Assembly: GCF_014207955.1 (NCBI RefSeq)
Contig: NZ_JACHLK010000007.1
Span: forward strand, 248,001-312,000
Direction of reading: 5' to 3'
Source: Acidovorax soli
GTDB taxonomy: Bacteria; Pseudomonadota; Gammaproteobacteria; Burkholderiales; Burkholderiaceae_C
Length of the DNA: 64,000 nt
A model generated the notes under the pieces. It saw only the letters and a list, made by a program, of their open reading frames with translations, was not told the DNA's origin and did not search any database. This document shows positions 27,542-38,806 of this stretch, piece after piece. Position numbers and translations under genes: made by a program. Within the stretch, counting starts at the first letter, position 1. Each line of letters begins with the position of its first letter.

Positions 27542-28303
27542 ATGAGTAGCATTCAGCGACAAGAACTCCTGGCCGTCTTCGACGGGCTGCTGCAGCCCGC
27601 GCGTTTCAAGGACTACGGCCCCAATGGCCTGCAGGTCGAGGGCAAAGACACGGTCAGCCGCATCGTGAGCGGCGTCACGGCCAGCCGTGCGCTGATCGAG
27701 GCCGCCATCGACGCGCGAGCGGATGCCATCTTCGTGCACCACGGCCTGTTCTGGCGCGGGCAGGATGGCCGGGTGGTGGGCTGGATGAAGCAGCGCCTGC
27801 AGCTGCTGCTGGCGCACGACATCAACCTGTTCGCCTACCACCTGCCGCTCGATGCCCACCCCGAGCTGGGCAACAACGCGCAGCTGGGCCGCGTGCTCGG
27901 TCTGGCGGCCGATGCACGCTTTGGCGAGCAGGATCTGGGCTGTGTGGCCACCGCCGAATTTTCCGATGGCCAGGCCCTGGCCGACCATGTGGCCGCGGCA
28001 CTGGGCCGGGCCGTGACGCTGGCCCAGCCCGAGGCGGGCTTGCGCCGGCCGATTCGCCGTGTGGCCTGGTGCACGGGCGGGGCGCAGGGCTATTTCGAGC
28101 CGGCCATCGCTGCCGGGGCTGATGCCTTCATCACCGGCGAGATTTCCGAACCCCAGGCCCACCTGGCGCGCGAAACGGGTGTGTGCTTCATCGCCGCAGG
28201 CCACCATGCGACGGAGCGCTATGGCGCGCCGGCCGTGGCTGCGCATGTGGCACAGCAGGCCGGTGTGGAGCACCTGTTCATCGAGGTGGACAACCCCGCA
28301 TGA
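27542..28303 (+). CDS. Nif3-like dinuclear metal-centre hexameric protein (YbgI family)
   Basis: A 253-residue Nif3/YbgI protein. Metal-binding residues are seen in IFVHHGLFW (about 64-72), NLFAYHLPLDAHPELGNN (about 97-112) and, near the end, AAGHHATERYGA. E. coli YbgI forms a toroidal hexamer; its cellular role is not settled. The stop overlaps the pdxA start by four bases. Confidence 0.9.
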   Translation: MSSIQRQELLAVFDGLLQPARFKDYGPNGLQVEGKDTVSRIVSGVTASRALIEAAIDARADAIFVHHGLFWRGQDGRVVGWMKQRLQLLLAHDINLFAYHLPLDAHPELGNNAQLGRVLGLAADARFGEQDLGCVATAEFSDGQALADHVAAALGRAVTLAQPEAGLRRPIRRVAWCTGGAQGYFEPAIAAGADAFITGEISEPQAHLARETGVCFIAAGHHATERYGAPAVAAHVAQQAGVEHLFIEVDNPA

Positions 28304-29331
28304 GTGCTGCCATCGCCATCACCCAGGGCGACCCGGCTGGCATAGGCCCCGAGATCGTCGCCAAGGCCTTCCGCGATGCGCCGGGTGAACTGCGCGGCTG
28401 CTTCGTGGTAGGGGACGTCGCCACGCTGCGCCGGGCCGCACAATGCATCGAACGCCCCGGGCTGCCATCCTTGCCTGTGGCGCAGATCGCATCGCCCGCC
28501 GAGGCCCTGCAACTGCCGCCGCGCTGCATGCCCGTGCTGGCGCTGCCGGGATTGCCGGGGCCGCAGCCCTGGGGCCGCGTCGGTGCCGAGGCCGGCCGTG
28601 CCGCTGCCGAGTGCGTGGTGTGGGCGGCCCGGGCCGCGCTGCGCGGTGAGGTGGCTGCACTGGTGACGGCGCCGCTGCACAAGGAGGCGCTGTCGGCGGC
28701 CGGAGTGGACTTTCCGGGCCATACCGAGCTGTTGCAGGCCGAGGCCGCGCGGCACCAGGGCGTGCCCCTGGCGGCCATGCCGGTGCGCATGATGCTGGCC
28801 AATGATGAGCTGCGCACGGTGCTGGTGAGCATCCACGTGTCGCTGCGCGACGCCATCGAGGCCGTGACGCCGGGCAATGTGGCGCAGACGCTGGCCATCA
28901 CCCACGCGGCCCTGCTGCGCACCCTGGGCCGTGCGCCGCGCATCGGCGTGGCCGGGCTCAATCCCCACGCGGGGGAGGGCGGGCTTTTCGGCAGCGAAGA
29001 GCTGCAGGTCATTGCCCCGGCCATTGCTGCCGCGCGGGCGCAGGGCATGGACGTGCACGGCCCGTTCGCGCCCGACACGGTGTTCATGCGCGCACGCCAC
29101 GCGCCCGGCCACCCGGGCGAGTTCGACGTGGTGGTGGCCATGTACCACGACCAGGGCCTGATTCCCGTGAAGTACCTGGGCGTGGACAAGGGCGTGAATG
29201 TGACCCTGGGCCTGCCGCTCACGCGCACCAGCCCCGACCACGGCACGGCCTTCGACATCGCGGGCCAGGGCATCGCCGACGCCGGCAGCCTGGTGGAGGC
29301 CGTGCGCATGGCGCGCCAACTGTCCGTGTAG
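28300..29331 (+). CDS. pdxA: PdxA, 4-hydroxythreonine-4-phosphate dehydrogenase
   Basis: PdxA oxidises 4-phosphohydroxy-L-threonine in the DXP-dependent route to pyridoxal phosphate. The 343-residue protein has ITQGDPAGIGPEI at the N-terminus and metal ligands in FPGHTELL, the GLNPHAGEGGLFG loop and MYHDQGLIPVKYLG. It is coupled to the Nif3-family gene by an ATGA overlap. Confidence 0.95.
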   Translation: MSAAIAITQGDPAGIGPEIVAKAFRDAPGELRGCFVVGDVATLRRAAQCIERPGLPSLPVAQIASPAEALQLPPRCMPVLALPGLPGPQPWGRVGAEAGRAAAECVVWAARAALRGEVAALVTAPLHKEALSAAGVDFPGHTELLQAEAARHQGVPLAAMPVRMMLANDELRTVLVSIHVSLRDAIEAVTPGNVAQTLAITHAALLRTLGRAPRIGVAGLNPHAGEGGLFGSEELQVIAPAIAAARAQGMDVHGPFAPDTVFMRARHAPGHPGEFDVVVAMYHDQGLIPVKYLGVDKGVNVTLGLPLTRTSPDHGTAFDIAGQGIADAGSLVEAVRMARQLSV

Positions 29332-29407
29332 CGGACCCGTATTTTCTACTGCCCTAACTCCGGCCCACGAGAAGCGCGCAGCCTATGAAACTGGCGCTGC
29401 CCAGTCC

Positions 29408-29512
29408 AGTGCCCCCGTGCAAGGGCCGCCCCGCCGCACTGGGGGCGTCCCCCTCCCGACTCGCGCAGCGGGTCGAGAGAGGGGTGAAGGCGCGAAGCGC
29501 CTCAGGGGGTGC
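29408..29512. repeat. REP-like intergenic hairpin element between pdxA and mscL
   Basis: This GC-rich stretch between convergent genes contains stacked hairpins: GGGGG-CGT-CCCCC (29441-29453), AGGCGC-GAA-GCGCCT (29488-29502) and a run CTCAGGGGGTGCTTA leading into the mscL end. Similar intergenic elements recur in Comamonadaceae genomes as I recall them. Only one copy is visible here, so repeat status is not shown by this window. It may also act as a terminator for either gene. Confidence 0.5.
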
Positions 29513-29941
29513 TTACTTCCTCAAGCTGTCGCGGATCTCGCGCAGCAACACGATGTCTTCGGGCGGCGCGGCAGGCGCTGCTGGTGCGGGGGGTGTTTCG
29601 CGCTTCAGGCGATTGATCTGCTTGATCATCACGAAAATGATGAAAGCCAGGATGAAGAAGTTCACCGCGACGGTGATGAAGTTGCCATAGGCGAATACCG
29701 GCACCCCCGCCTTCTTCAAGGCGTCGAGTGTCATGGCCGTGCCCGCCGGCACATTGCCCAGCACGATGAACAAATTGGAAAAATCGAGTTTGCCGAATAC
29801 CAGGCCGACGACCGGCAGGATCAGGTCGGAAACCACCGAATCCACGATCTTGCCGAATGCGCCACCGATGATGACGCCCACGGCCAGGTCGATCACATTG
29901 CCCTTGACGGCAAATTCCCGAAACTCTTGTGCAATGCCCAT
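29513..29941 (-). CDS. mscL: MscL, large-conductance mechanosensitive channel
   Basis: MscL opens under hypo-osmotic shock to release solutes. The 142-residue protein has the N-terminal helix [15 protein letters not shown], the pore-lining helix [18 protein letters not shown] and a second helix [19 protein letters not shown] Pro/Ala-rich linker (about 117-128) precedes the cytoplasmic helix [11 protein letters not shown]. The length is near that of E. coli MscL (136). Confidence 0.95.
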   Translation of the reverse strand: MGIAQEFREFAVKGNVIDLAVGVIIGGAFGKIVDSVVSDLILPVVGLVFGKLDFSNLFIVLGNVPAGTAMTLDALKKAGVPVFAYGNFITVAVNFFILAFIIFVMIKQINRLKRETPPAPAAPAAPPEDIVLLREIRDSLRK

Positions 29942-30040
29942 GGATAACCCCTCTTGATAATAGACAAGAAGGCGAGTATTGCCCAGGTCGGCCCTCTGTC
30001 AAGGCGGACAGCCCGCGTGGAATGACCCTTTTCACTCCGC

Positions 30041-30046
30041 TACAAT
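30041..30046 (+). promoter_or_regulatory. Probable -10 element upstream of petA
   Basis: TACAAT lies 41 bases before the petA ATG, in the 145-base gap between mscL and petA. No convincing -35 element is found, so confidence is limited. Confidence 0.35.
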
Positions 30047-30086
30047 TCGCGGTTGACCCCAATAGCGATGTACATCGAGGACCCCC

Positions 30087-30686
30087 ATGAGTGACACCCC
30101 AATCGACTCCAGCAAACGGACGTGGCTGATTGCGTCCGGCTGCGCTGGTGCGGTGGGCGGCGTGGCGACCGCCGTTCCTTTCGTGAGTACTTTCCAGCCC
30201 TCCGAGCGGGCCAAGGCAGCCGGTGCTGCCGTCGAGGTGGATATTTCCGCGCTCAAGCCCGGAGAAAAAGTCACCGTGGAATGGCGGGGCAAGCCCGTCT
30301 GGATCGTCAAGCGCACGCCCGAGCAGCTGGCCGAGTTGTCCAAGCTCGATGGCCAGTTGGCCGATCCGAAGTCCGAGCGCAAGCCTTCGGAGCTCACGCC
30401 CGAATACGCCCGCAACGAGGCCCGCTCCATCAAGCCCGAGATCCTTGTGGCGGTGGGTATCTGCTCGCACCTGGGGTGCTCGCCTTCGGACAAGTTCCAG
30501 ACCGGCGCCCAGCCTTCGCTGCCCGACGACTGGAAGGGCGGCTTCCTGTGCCCCTGCCACGGCTCCACGTTCGACATGGCCGGCCGCGTGTTCAAGAACA
30601 AGCCGGCGCCGGACAACCTGGAGGTTCCTCCCCACATGTACCTGTCGGACACCCGCCTGTTGATCGGCGAAGACAAGAAGGCTTGA
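30087..30686 (+). CDS. petA: PetA, Rieske iron-sulfur subunit of cytochrome bc1
   Basis: The Rieske subunit takes electrons from ubiquinol at the periplasmic side of complex III. The 199-residue protein has an N-terminal membrane helix (about 12-34) preceded by SSKRTWLIAS, a KR version of the twin-arginine motif. The cluster ligands Cys126 and His128 (CSHLGC) and Cys155 and His158 (CPCHGS) are present, with Cys131 and Cys157 for the stabilising disulfide. It is the first gene of petABC. Export by Tat is expected for folded Rieske proteins in other bacteria. Confidence 0.96.
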   Translation: MSDTPIDSSKRTWLIASGCAGAVGGVATAVPFVSTFQPSERAKAAGAAVEVDISALKPGEKVTVEWRGKPVWIVKRTPEQLAELSKLDGQLADPKSERKPSELTPEYARNEARSIKPEILVAVGICSHLGCSPSDKFQTGAQPSLPDDWKGGFLCPCHGSTFDMAGRVFKNKPAPDNLEVPPHMYLSDTRLLIGEDKKA

Positions 30687-30699
30687 GGGAGACACAAAA

Positions 30700-32115
30700 A
30701 TGGCCCACGAATTCAAGGAAATCTCCCCCAACGCCTCGATAGCGGCGAAGACCACCAACTGGTTCGAGAACCGTTTTCCGACGGCTTTCGACGCCTACCG
30801 GGTGCACATGTCGGAGTACTACGCTCCGAAAAACTTCAACTTCTGGTACATCTTCGGCTCGCTGTCGCTGCTGGTGCTGGTGATCCAGATCGTTACCGGC
30901 ATCTTCCTGGTGATGCACTACAAGCCCGACGCGGCCAAGGCCTTCGAGTCGGTCGAGTACATCATGCGCGATGTGCCCTGGGGCTGGCTGATCCGCTACA
31001 TGCACTCCACCGGGGCCTCGGCCTTCTTCGTGGTGGTCTACCTGCACATGTTCCGCGGCCTCATGTACGGCAGCTACCGCAAGCCACGCGAGCTGGTCTG
31101 GGTGTTCGGCTGCGCGATCTTCCTGTGCCTGATGGCCGAGGCCTTCATGGGCTACCTGCTGCCCTGGGGCCAGATGTCCTACTGGGGTGCCCAGGTGATC
31201 GTGAACCTGTTCGCCGCAATTCCCTTCATCGGCCCGGACCTGGCCCTCTTGATCCGCGGCGATTATGTGGTGGGTGATGCCACGCTGAACCGCTTCTTCA
31301 GCTTCCACGTGATCGCCGTGCCGCTGGTGCTGCTGGGCCTGGTGGTGGCGCACTTGCTGGCACTGCACGATGTGGGCTCGAACAACCCCGATGGCGTGGA
31401 GATCAAGGGCCCCAAGGCGCCCAAGGATGCCAACGGCAAGCCACTGGATGGCGTGCCCTTCCACCCCTACTACACGGTGCACGACATCTTCGGTGTCTGC
31501 GTGTTCCTGATGGCCTTCACGGCGGTGGTGTTCTTCGCCCCCGAGTTTGGCGGCTACTTCCTGGAATACAACAACTTCATTCCGGCCGACCCGCTGAAGA
31601 CACCTGCGCACATTGCGCCGGTCTGGTACTTCACGCCGTTCTACTCGATGCTGCGCGCCATCACGACCGAGATGATGTACGTGCTGATCCTGTGCGTGGT
31701 GGGTGGCGCCGTGCTGGCTTCGCTCAAGCTCAAGCTGCCCAGCTTCATCAAGGCCGGTGCCGTGGTTGCCTCCCTGGTGGTGGCCGCGCTGATGCTGGCC
31801 ATCGACGCCAAGTTCTGGGGCGTGGTGGTGATGGGCGGTGCCGTGATCATCCTGTTCTTCCTGCCCTGGCTGGATTACAGCCCGGTCAAGTCGATCCGCT
31901 ACCGTCCCGACTGGCACAAGTACCTGTACGGCATCTTCGTGATCAACTTCCTGATCCTGGGCTACCTGGGTGTGCAGCCACCCTCGCCGATCGGCGAGCG
32001 CGTCTCGCAGGTGGGTACCCTGTTCTATTTCGGCTTCTTCATCCTGATGCCCTGGTGGAGCCGCCTGGGCACGCCCAAGCCGGTGCCTGACCGTGTGACC
32101 TTTGCCGCGCACTGA
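30700..32115 (+). CDS. petB: PetB, cytochrome b subunit of cytochrome bc1
   Basis: Cytochrome b holds the two b hemes and both quinone sites of complex III. The 471-residue protein has eight or more membrane helices. Heme-ligand helices include WLIRYMHSTGASAFFVVVYLH and FFSFHVIAVPLVLLGLVVAH, and the Qo signature is represented by PEFGG (about 287). The C-terminus is long, with extra helices past residue 400, as in other betaproteobacteria. Confidence 0.96.
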   Translation: MAHEFKEISPNASIAAKTTNWFENRFPTAFDAYRVHMSEYYAPKNFNFWYIFGSLSLLVLVIQIVTGIFLVMHYKPDAAKAFESVEYIMRDVPWGWLIRYMHSTGASAFFVVVYLHMFRGLMYGSYRKPRELVWVFGCAIFLCLMAEAFMGYLLPWGQMSYWGAQVIVNLFAAIPFIGPDLALLIRGDYVVGDATLNRFFSFHVIAVPLVLLGLVVAHLLALHDVGSNNPDGVEIKGPKAPKDANGKPLDGVPFHPYYTVHDIFGVCVFLMAFTAVVFFAPEFGGYFLEYNNFIPADPLKTPAHIAPVWYFTPFYSMLRAITTEMMYVLILCVVGGAVLASLKLKLPSFIKAGAVVASLVVAALMLAIDAKFWGVVVMGGAVIILFFLPWLDYSPVKSIRYRPDWHKYLYGIFVINFLILGYLGVQPPSPIGERVSQVGTLFYFGFFILMPWWSRLGTPKPVPDRVTFAAH

Positions 32116-32131
32116 GCGGGAGACAAGAACA

Positions 32132-32887
32132 ATGAAGAAACTCATCCTCACGCTGATCGCAGCCCTGGGCATTGTTTCGGGCGCGCAGGCCGCCGAAGGC
32201 GGCATCGCCTGGGACAAGGCGCCCAACAAGACCAACGACCTGGCCTCGCTGCAAAATGGCGCCAAGATCTTTGTCAACTACTGCCTGAGCTGCCATTCGG
32301 CGGCCTTCATGCGCTTCAACCGCCTGAAGGACATCGGCCTGACCGAGCAGGACATCAAGGACAACCTGCTGTTCACGACCGACAAGGTCGGCGAGACCAT
32401 GAAGGCGTCCATCGATCCCAAGCAGGCCAAGGAATGGTTTGGCGCCAACCCACCCGATCTGACCGTGATCGCGCGCTCGCGCGCCGGCCATGGCGGCACG
32501 GGCGCGGATTACCTGTACACCTTCCTGCGCACCTTCTACCGCGATGACACCAAGGCCACGGGCTGGAACAACCTGGCCTTCCCGAGCGTGGGCATGCCGC
32601 ATGCGCTGTGGCAGATGCAGGGTGACCGCCGTCCGGTGTTCGAAGAGCACGAGAGCCACGGCCACAAGACCCAGGTCTTCAAGGGCTGGCAGCAAGTAAC
32701 CCCAGGTACCATGTCGCCCCTGCAATTCGACCAGAATGTCGGCGATCTCGTGAATTACCTGCAGTGGATGGCCGAGCCTGCGCAGAACACCCGCATCCGC
32801 GTCGGTGTCTGGGTGCTGATCTTCCTGGGCTTCTTCACGGTGATCGCCTGGAGGCTGAACGCAGCGTTCTGGAAAGACGTCAAGTAA
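32132..32887 (+). CDS. petC: PetC, cytochrome c1
   Basis: Cytochrome c1 passes electrons to soluble cytochrome c. The 251-residue protein has a signal peptide (cleavage near AQA-AEGG, about residue 20), a CxxCH heme site at 51-55 (CLSCH), the axial Met ligand region near GMPHALWQMQ and a C-terminal membrane anchor (IRVGVWVLIFLGFFTVIAW). The ATG at 32132 gives a good signal peptide; an upstream in-frame ATG at 32102 does not. Confidence 0.96.
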   Translation: MKKLILTLIAALGIVSGAQAAEGGIAWDKAPNKTNDLASLQNGAKIFVNYCLSCHSAAFMRFNRLKDIGLTEQDIKDNLLFTTDKVGETMKASIDPKQAKEWFGANPPDLTVIARSRAGHGGTGADYLYTFLRTFYRDDTKATGWNNLAFPSVGMPHALWQMQGDRRPVFEEHESHGHKTQVFKGWQQVTPGTMSPLQFDQNVGDLVNYLQWMAEPAQNTRIRVGVWVLIFLGFFTVIAWRLNAAFWKDVK

Positions 32888-32907
32888 CCAATACGCCGGA
32901 TTCATAT

Positions 32908-32943
32908 GCCGCACCCCTTTGCGGGGGTGCGGCTGGGTCTTTT
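32908..32943 (+). terminator. Intrinsic terminator after petC
   Basis: A perfect 10-base stem GCCGCACCCC (32908-32917) and GGGGTGCGGC (32924-32933), with loop TTTGCG, is followed by TGGGTCTTTT. It ends the petABC transcript before sspA. Confidence 0.8.
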
Positions 32944-32995
32944 CAGAGTGGGTGCTTCGGGCCCCCACTCTTTTGATTTTTAGGAGCCTCACACC

Positions 32996-33607
32996 ATGAT
33001 GGTGCTTTACTCGGGAACGACCTGTCCCTTTTCCCACCGCTGCCGCTTTGTCCTGTTCGAGAAGGGCATGGACTTCGAGATCCGCGATGTGGACCTGTAC
33101 AACAAGCCCGAAGACATCAGCGTGATGAACCCCTACGGCCAGGTGCCCATCCTGGTCGAGCGCGACCTGATCCTGTACGAGTCGAACATCATCAACGAGT
33201 ACATCGACGAGCGCTTCCCGCACCCGCAGCTGATGCCCGGCGACCCGGTGGACCGAGCCCGTGTGCGCCTGTTCCTGCTCAACTTCGAGAAGGAACTGTT
33301 TGTGCACGTGAACATCCTGGAGTCGCGTGCGACCAAGGGCAATGAGAAGGCGCTGGAAAAGGCACGTGCCCACATCCGCGACCGCCTGACGCAGCTGGCC
33401 CCCGTGTTCCTCAAGAACAAGTACATGCTGGGCGACAACTTCTCCATGCTCGATGTGGCCATTGCCCCGCTGCTGTGGCGCCTGGACTACTATGGCATCG
33501 ACCTGAGCAAGAATGCGGCCCCGCTGCTCAAGTACGCCGAGCGCATCTTCTCGCGCCCTGCCTACATCGAAGCGCTGACGCCTTCCGAAAAGGTCATGCG
33601 CAAGTAA
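32996..33607 (+). CDS. sspA: SspA, stringent starvation protein A
   Basis: SspA is a glutathione-transferase-fold protein that binds RNA polymerase and alters promoter use under starvation. The 203-residue protein has a thioredoxin-like N-terminal domain (LYSGTTCPFSHRCRFVLFEKG) and an all-alpha C-terminal domain. GGAG at 32983 supports the ATG at 32996; a second ATG follows at 32999. sspB is 44 bases downstream. Confidence 0.95.
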   Translation: MMVLYSGTTCPFSHRCRFVLFEKGMDFEIRDVDLYNKPEDISVMNPYGQVPILVERDLILYESNIINEYIDERFPHPQLMPGDPVDRARVRLFLLNFEKELFVHVNILESRATKGNEKALEKARAHIRDRLTQLAPVFLKNKYMLGDNFSMLDVAIAPLLWRLDYYGIDLSKNAAPLLKYAERIFSRPAYIEALTPSEKVMRK

Positions 33608-33651
33608 AGCGCCTGCGCCATCGTCTGCCCCTGACCGCCTGCACCTAGCCC

Positions 33652-34203
33652 ATGAATGCCACGGAATCCACGTCCACACGCCCCTACCTGATCCGCGCCC
33701 TCTACGAGTGGTGCACGGACAACGGGCTCACCCCCTATGTGGCGGTGCGGGTGGACGATTCCGTGCAGGTGCCGCGCGAGTACGTGAACGATGGCGAGAT
33801 CGTGCTCAACATCAGCTACGACGCCACCAGTGCGCTGCAGCTGGGCAATGATTTCATCGAGTTCAAGGCCCGCTTTGGCGGCAAGCCGCGCGAGATCCTG
33901 GTGCCGGTGGGCCGGGTGATCGCCATCTATGCGCGGGAGAACGGCCAGGGCATGGCGTTCCCTCCACCGGTGGACAACCTGACCGCGGGTGCCTCGCCGC
34001 AGGGCCTGCCGCCGCCGGCCTCCGTGCCCGCCGAGCTGGCCCCGGTGCCCGCGGCCGCGCCAGCATCGTCTACGCCTGCGGATGACCGCGTGGTCCATCT
34101 GGTTCCCGGGGAATCCCCTGGGTCTGAGGGCGGCGATGGCAATCCCCCGCGCCCTTCGCCTTCCGGTGGTGGCAGCCGCCCAGCGCTCAAGCGGGTGAAA
34201 TAG
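33652..34203 (+). CDS. sspB: SspB, ClpXP specificity-enhancing factor
   Basis: SspB tethers ssrA-tagged proteins to ClpXP. Residues 1-110 form the SspB fold (RPYLIRALYEWCTDNGLTPY, VLNISYDATSALQLGND). A long disordered Pro/Ala/Ser-rich segment (about 118-170) leads to a short basic tail ending RPALKRVK, which fits the ClpX-binding peptide (XB) role of SspB C-termini. It is paired with sspA, as in E. coli. Confidence 0.93.
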   Translation: MNATESTSTRPYLIRALYEWCTDNGLTPYVAVRVDDSVQVPREYVNDGEIVLNISYDATSALQLGNDFIEFKARFGGKPREILVPVGRVIAIYARENGQGMAFPPPVDNLTAGASPQGLPPPASVPAELAPVPAAAPASSTPADDRVVHLVPGESPGSEGGDGNPPRPSPSGGGSRPALKRVK

Positions 34204-34249
34204 GGCGGGCGCGCGCCCTCGGTTCATTTTGAGGGCTGTTTTTGCAGGA

Positions 34250-34255
34250 TAGAAT
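34250..34255 (+). promoter_or_regulatory. Probable -10 element of the tRNA-Thr promoter
   Basis: TAGAAT is placed nine bases before the first base of tRNA-Thr, the usual distance for a tRNA gene. A TTGAGG at 34229-34234 is a candidate -35, but the 15-base spacing is short. Confidence 0.45.
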
Positions 34256-34264
34256 CCAGCCTTC

Positions 34265-34340
34265 GCCGGTTTAGCTCAGTTGGTAGAGCACCCGCCTTGT
34301 AAGCGGTAGGTCGTCAGTTCGATTCCGACAACCGGCACCA
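34265..34340 (+). tRNA. tRNA-Thr (anticodon TGT)
   Basis: A 76-base cloverleaf runs from GCCGGTT to CCA. The acceptor stem is GCCGGTT/AACCGGC, the D arm GCTCAGTTGGTAGAGC, the anticodon loop CTTGTAA (TGT) and the T arm GTCAGTTCGATTCCGAC. CCA is encoded at 34338-34340. It stands alone between sspB and the convergent dciA gene. Confidence 0.96.
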
Positions 34341-34496
34341 TCTTTTCCTCCCTACCCCCGTCTTCTGGTCCCCGCCGCCCGCGGAATCATCCGCCCGTTG
34401 TGTGGGATCGGGCATTGCAATGGCCTCCGGAAGGCCCTCTGCCATACCCATTTGGCAGCTCTTTGACAAGCAGGCAGATGTTTCGGGGCCTGTTTT

Positions 34497-34796
34497 TCAG
34501 GTTTGAACTTTCAGCCGAATGGAGTTAACCTCCCACCCCCGGCTGCGCAAGTGCGCCTGCAATGCAGGCAGCAGTTGACGGATCTTGGCCGCGGCGGCAT
34601 TGCTCTTGACCAGCAGGCACCAGGTATTCCCATCGATGGGGCCTGCCTGGACGGATTGGCGCAGGCCGGCAGGTAACAACAATTCAATGGCCTTGAGCCG
34701 ATCGCTGGAGTCGCGTGTCATTGCGGTGAGCATGTGCAGCGTGGGGGATTCCTCGCTGGCTTGCTGCAGGGTGACGGCGTAGTGGCGGCGGGTCAT
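34497..34796 (-). CDS. DciA-like (DUF721) helicase-loading protein
   Basis: A 99-residue protein resembling the short betaproteobacterial members of DUF721, the DciA family that helps load the replicative helicase DnaB. The segment CLLVKSNAAAAKIRQLLPALQAHLRSRGWEVNSIRLKVQ is the family core. DUF721 genes commonly lie next to secA, as here. It is transcribed away from the M23 peptidase gene. The assignment rests on memory of the family and context. Confidence 0.7.
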   Translation of the reverse strand: MTRRHYAVTLQQASEESPTLHMLTAMTRDSSDRLKAIELLLPAGLRQSVQAGPIDGNTWCLLVKSNAAAAKIRQLLPALQAHLRSRGWEVNSIRLKVQT

Positions 34797-34828
34797 GGGG
34801 ATGCGCCGGTGGGCGTGGAGATGTCGTA

Positions 34829-35797
34829 GTGCACCTGATTATCACGGACGCCCGTTTGGCGCGCAGCCGCGCCATTCATTTGTCAGGAGTCCGCCTTTTG
34901 CTGGCGGGCCTGCTTCTTTCCCTCGGACTCATGGTGACGGCCGCCGGCCTGTACCACTGGGTCTTTCTCAAGGGTGCACGCGAGGGCTGGCCGGTGTTCG
35001 GCGCCTTGGTGCGCCTGGTGGTGAAGGACGAATTCGCCGAGCGCGACCGCTTCATGCGGGCCAACCTCGATGCCATGGCCAAGCGGGTGGGCGAGATGCA
35101 GGCACGCATGGTGCAGCTGGAATCGCTGGGCGAGCGTGTGCTGGGCCTCGCGGGCATGCCCGCCACGGAGCTGCGCCGCGACGGGCGTGGCGGCGCGCTG
35201 GTGAGCGCCCACAACCTGAGCATGGAAGAGCTGCAGGCCACCCTGGATGACCTGGAGCGCCTGACCAACCAGCGCGTGGACCTGATGACGGTGATGGAGT
35301 CGCGCCTGTTCGACCAGCACATCCGCAAGAAGATGGTGCCCACGCATGCGCCTGTGGCAGGCAAGCTGCCTGGCTCATCGTTCGGCTGGCGCATCGACCC
35401 CATCACGGGGCAGTCGGCCCTGCACACCGGGCTCGATTTCCAGGCCGATACCGGCACCGCCATCCTGGCTGCCGCTGGCGGCGTGGTCGTGACGCAGGAG
35501 TACCACCCGGCCTACGGCAACATGATCGAGGTGGACCATGGCAACCAGCTGGTGACGCGCTACGCGCACGCCTCGCGTACCCTGGTGAAGCAAGGGGACA
35601 TCGTCAAGCGCGGACAGAAGATCGCCGAAGTCGGCACCACCGGCCGCTCCACCGGCCCGCACCTGCACTTCGAGGTGCTGGTGCAAGGGGTTTTCCAGGA
35701 TCCGCAGAAGTTTCTCAGCGCCGGCAGTGCGGTGGCCGGGGCCCCGCAGAAGGCCGGGGCCGTGGTGGCTTCCGGCGGGCCTGCGGCAGGCAGGTAA
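34829..35797 (+). CDS. M23-family (LytM) metallopeptidase, membrane-anchored
   Basis: A 322-residue peptidoglycan hydrolase or regulator. It starts with GTG, has a membrane helix (about 24-45), a coiled-coil region (about 80-170) and a LytM domain (about 185-300) with zinc ligands in LHTGLDFQAD and GPHLHFEVLV, so it looks catalytically complete. A Gly/Ala-rich tail follows. The layout, anchor plus coiled coil plus LytM, fits cell-wall turnover during growth or division. It lies directly upstream of secA. Confidence 0.9.
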   Translation: MHLIITDARLARSRAIHLSGVRLLLAGLLLSLGLMVTAAGLYHWVFLKGAREGWPVFGALVRLVVKDEFAERDRFMRANLDAMAKRVGEMQARMVQLESLGERVLGLAGMPATELRRDGRGGALVSAHNLSMEELQATLDDLERLTNQRVDLMTVMESRLFDQHIRKKMVPTHAPVAGKLPGSSFGWRIDPITGQSALHTGLDFQADTGTAILAAAGGVVVTQEYHPAYGNMIEVDHGNQLVTRYAHASRTLVKQGDIVKRGQKIAEVGTTGRSTGPHLHFEVLVQGVFQDPQKFLSAGSAVAGAPQKAGAVVASGGPAAGR

Positions 35798-35937
35798 AAT
35801 CGCAGGTCCGGCGTTCGCCGCCCGGGGTCGTGCAGTCCTTGCAAACCCGGGCAGCGCACCCACCTGATCTCTCAATTCATCTTAGGGGTTTCGGTCGCCT
35901 CGCGCGCTGATTGCAGCGCTGGGGCGGTCCTGTTCGC

Positions 35938-38703
<2,766 letters not shown>

Positions 38704-38722
38704 GCTGCTGATTGACATCCAG

Positions 38723-38746
38723 ACACGGGCCCCGGCCCGTGTTTTC
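38723..38746 (+). terminator. Intrinsic terminator after secA
   Basis: ACACGGGCC (38723-38731) and GGCCCGTGT (38734-38742) form a perfect 9-base stem followed by TTTTC. It is 19 bases after the secA stop. Confidence 0.85.
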
Positions 38747-38806
38747 ATTCGTGCGCCACGGTTTTTCGCATAATCGGACGCAGTCATTCGAGAAAGAGAT
38801 CCTCCC

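Noticed and set aside
34265..34340. tRNA-Thr as an integration site
   Set aside because: No partial tRNA copy or integrase gene lies nearby; the flanks are core genes.
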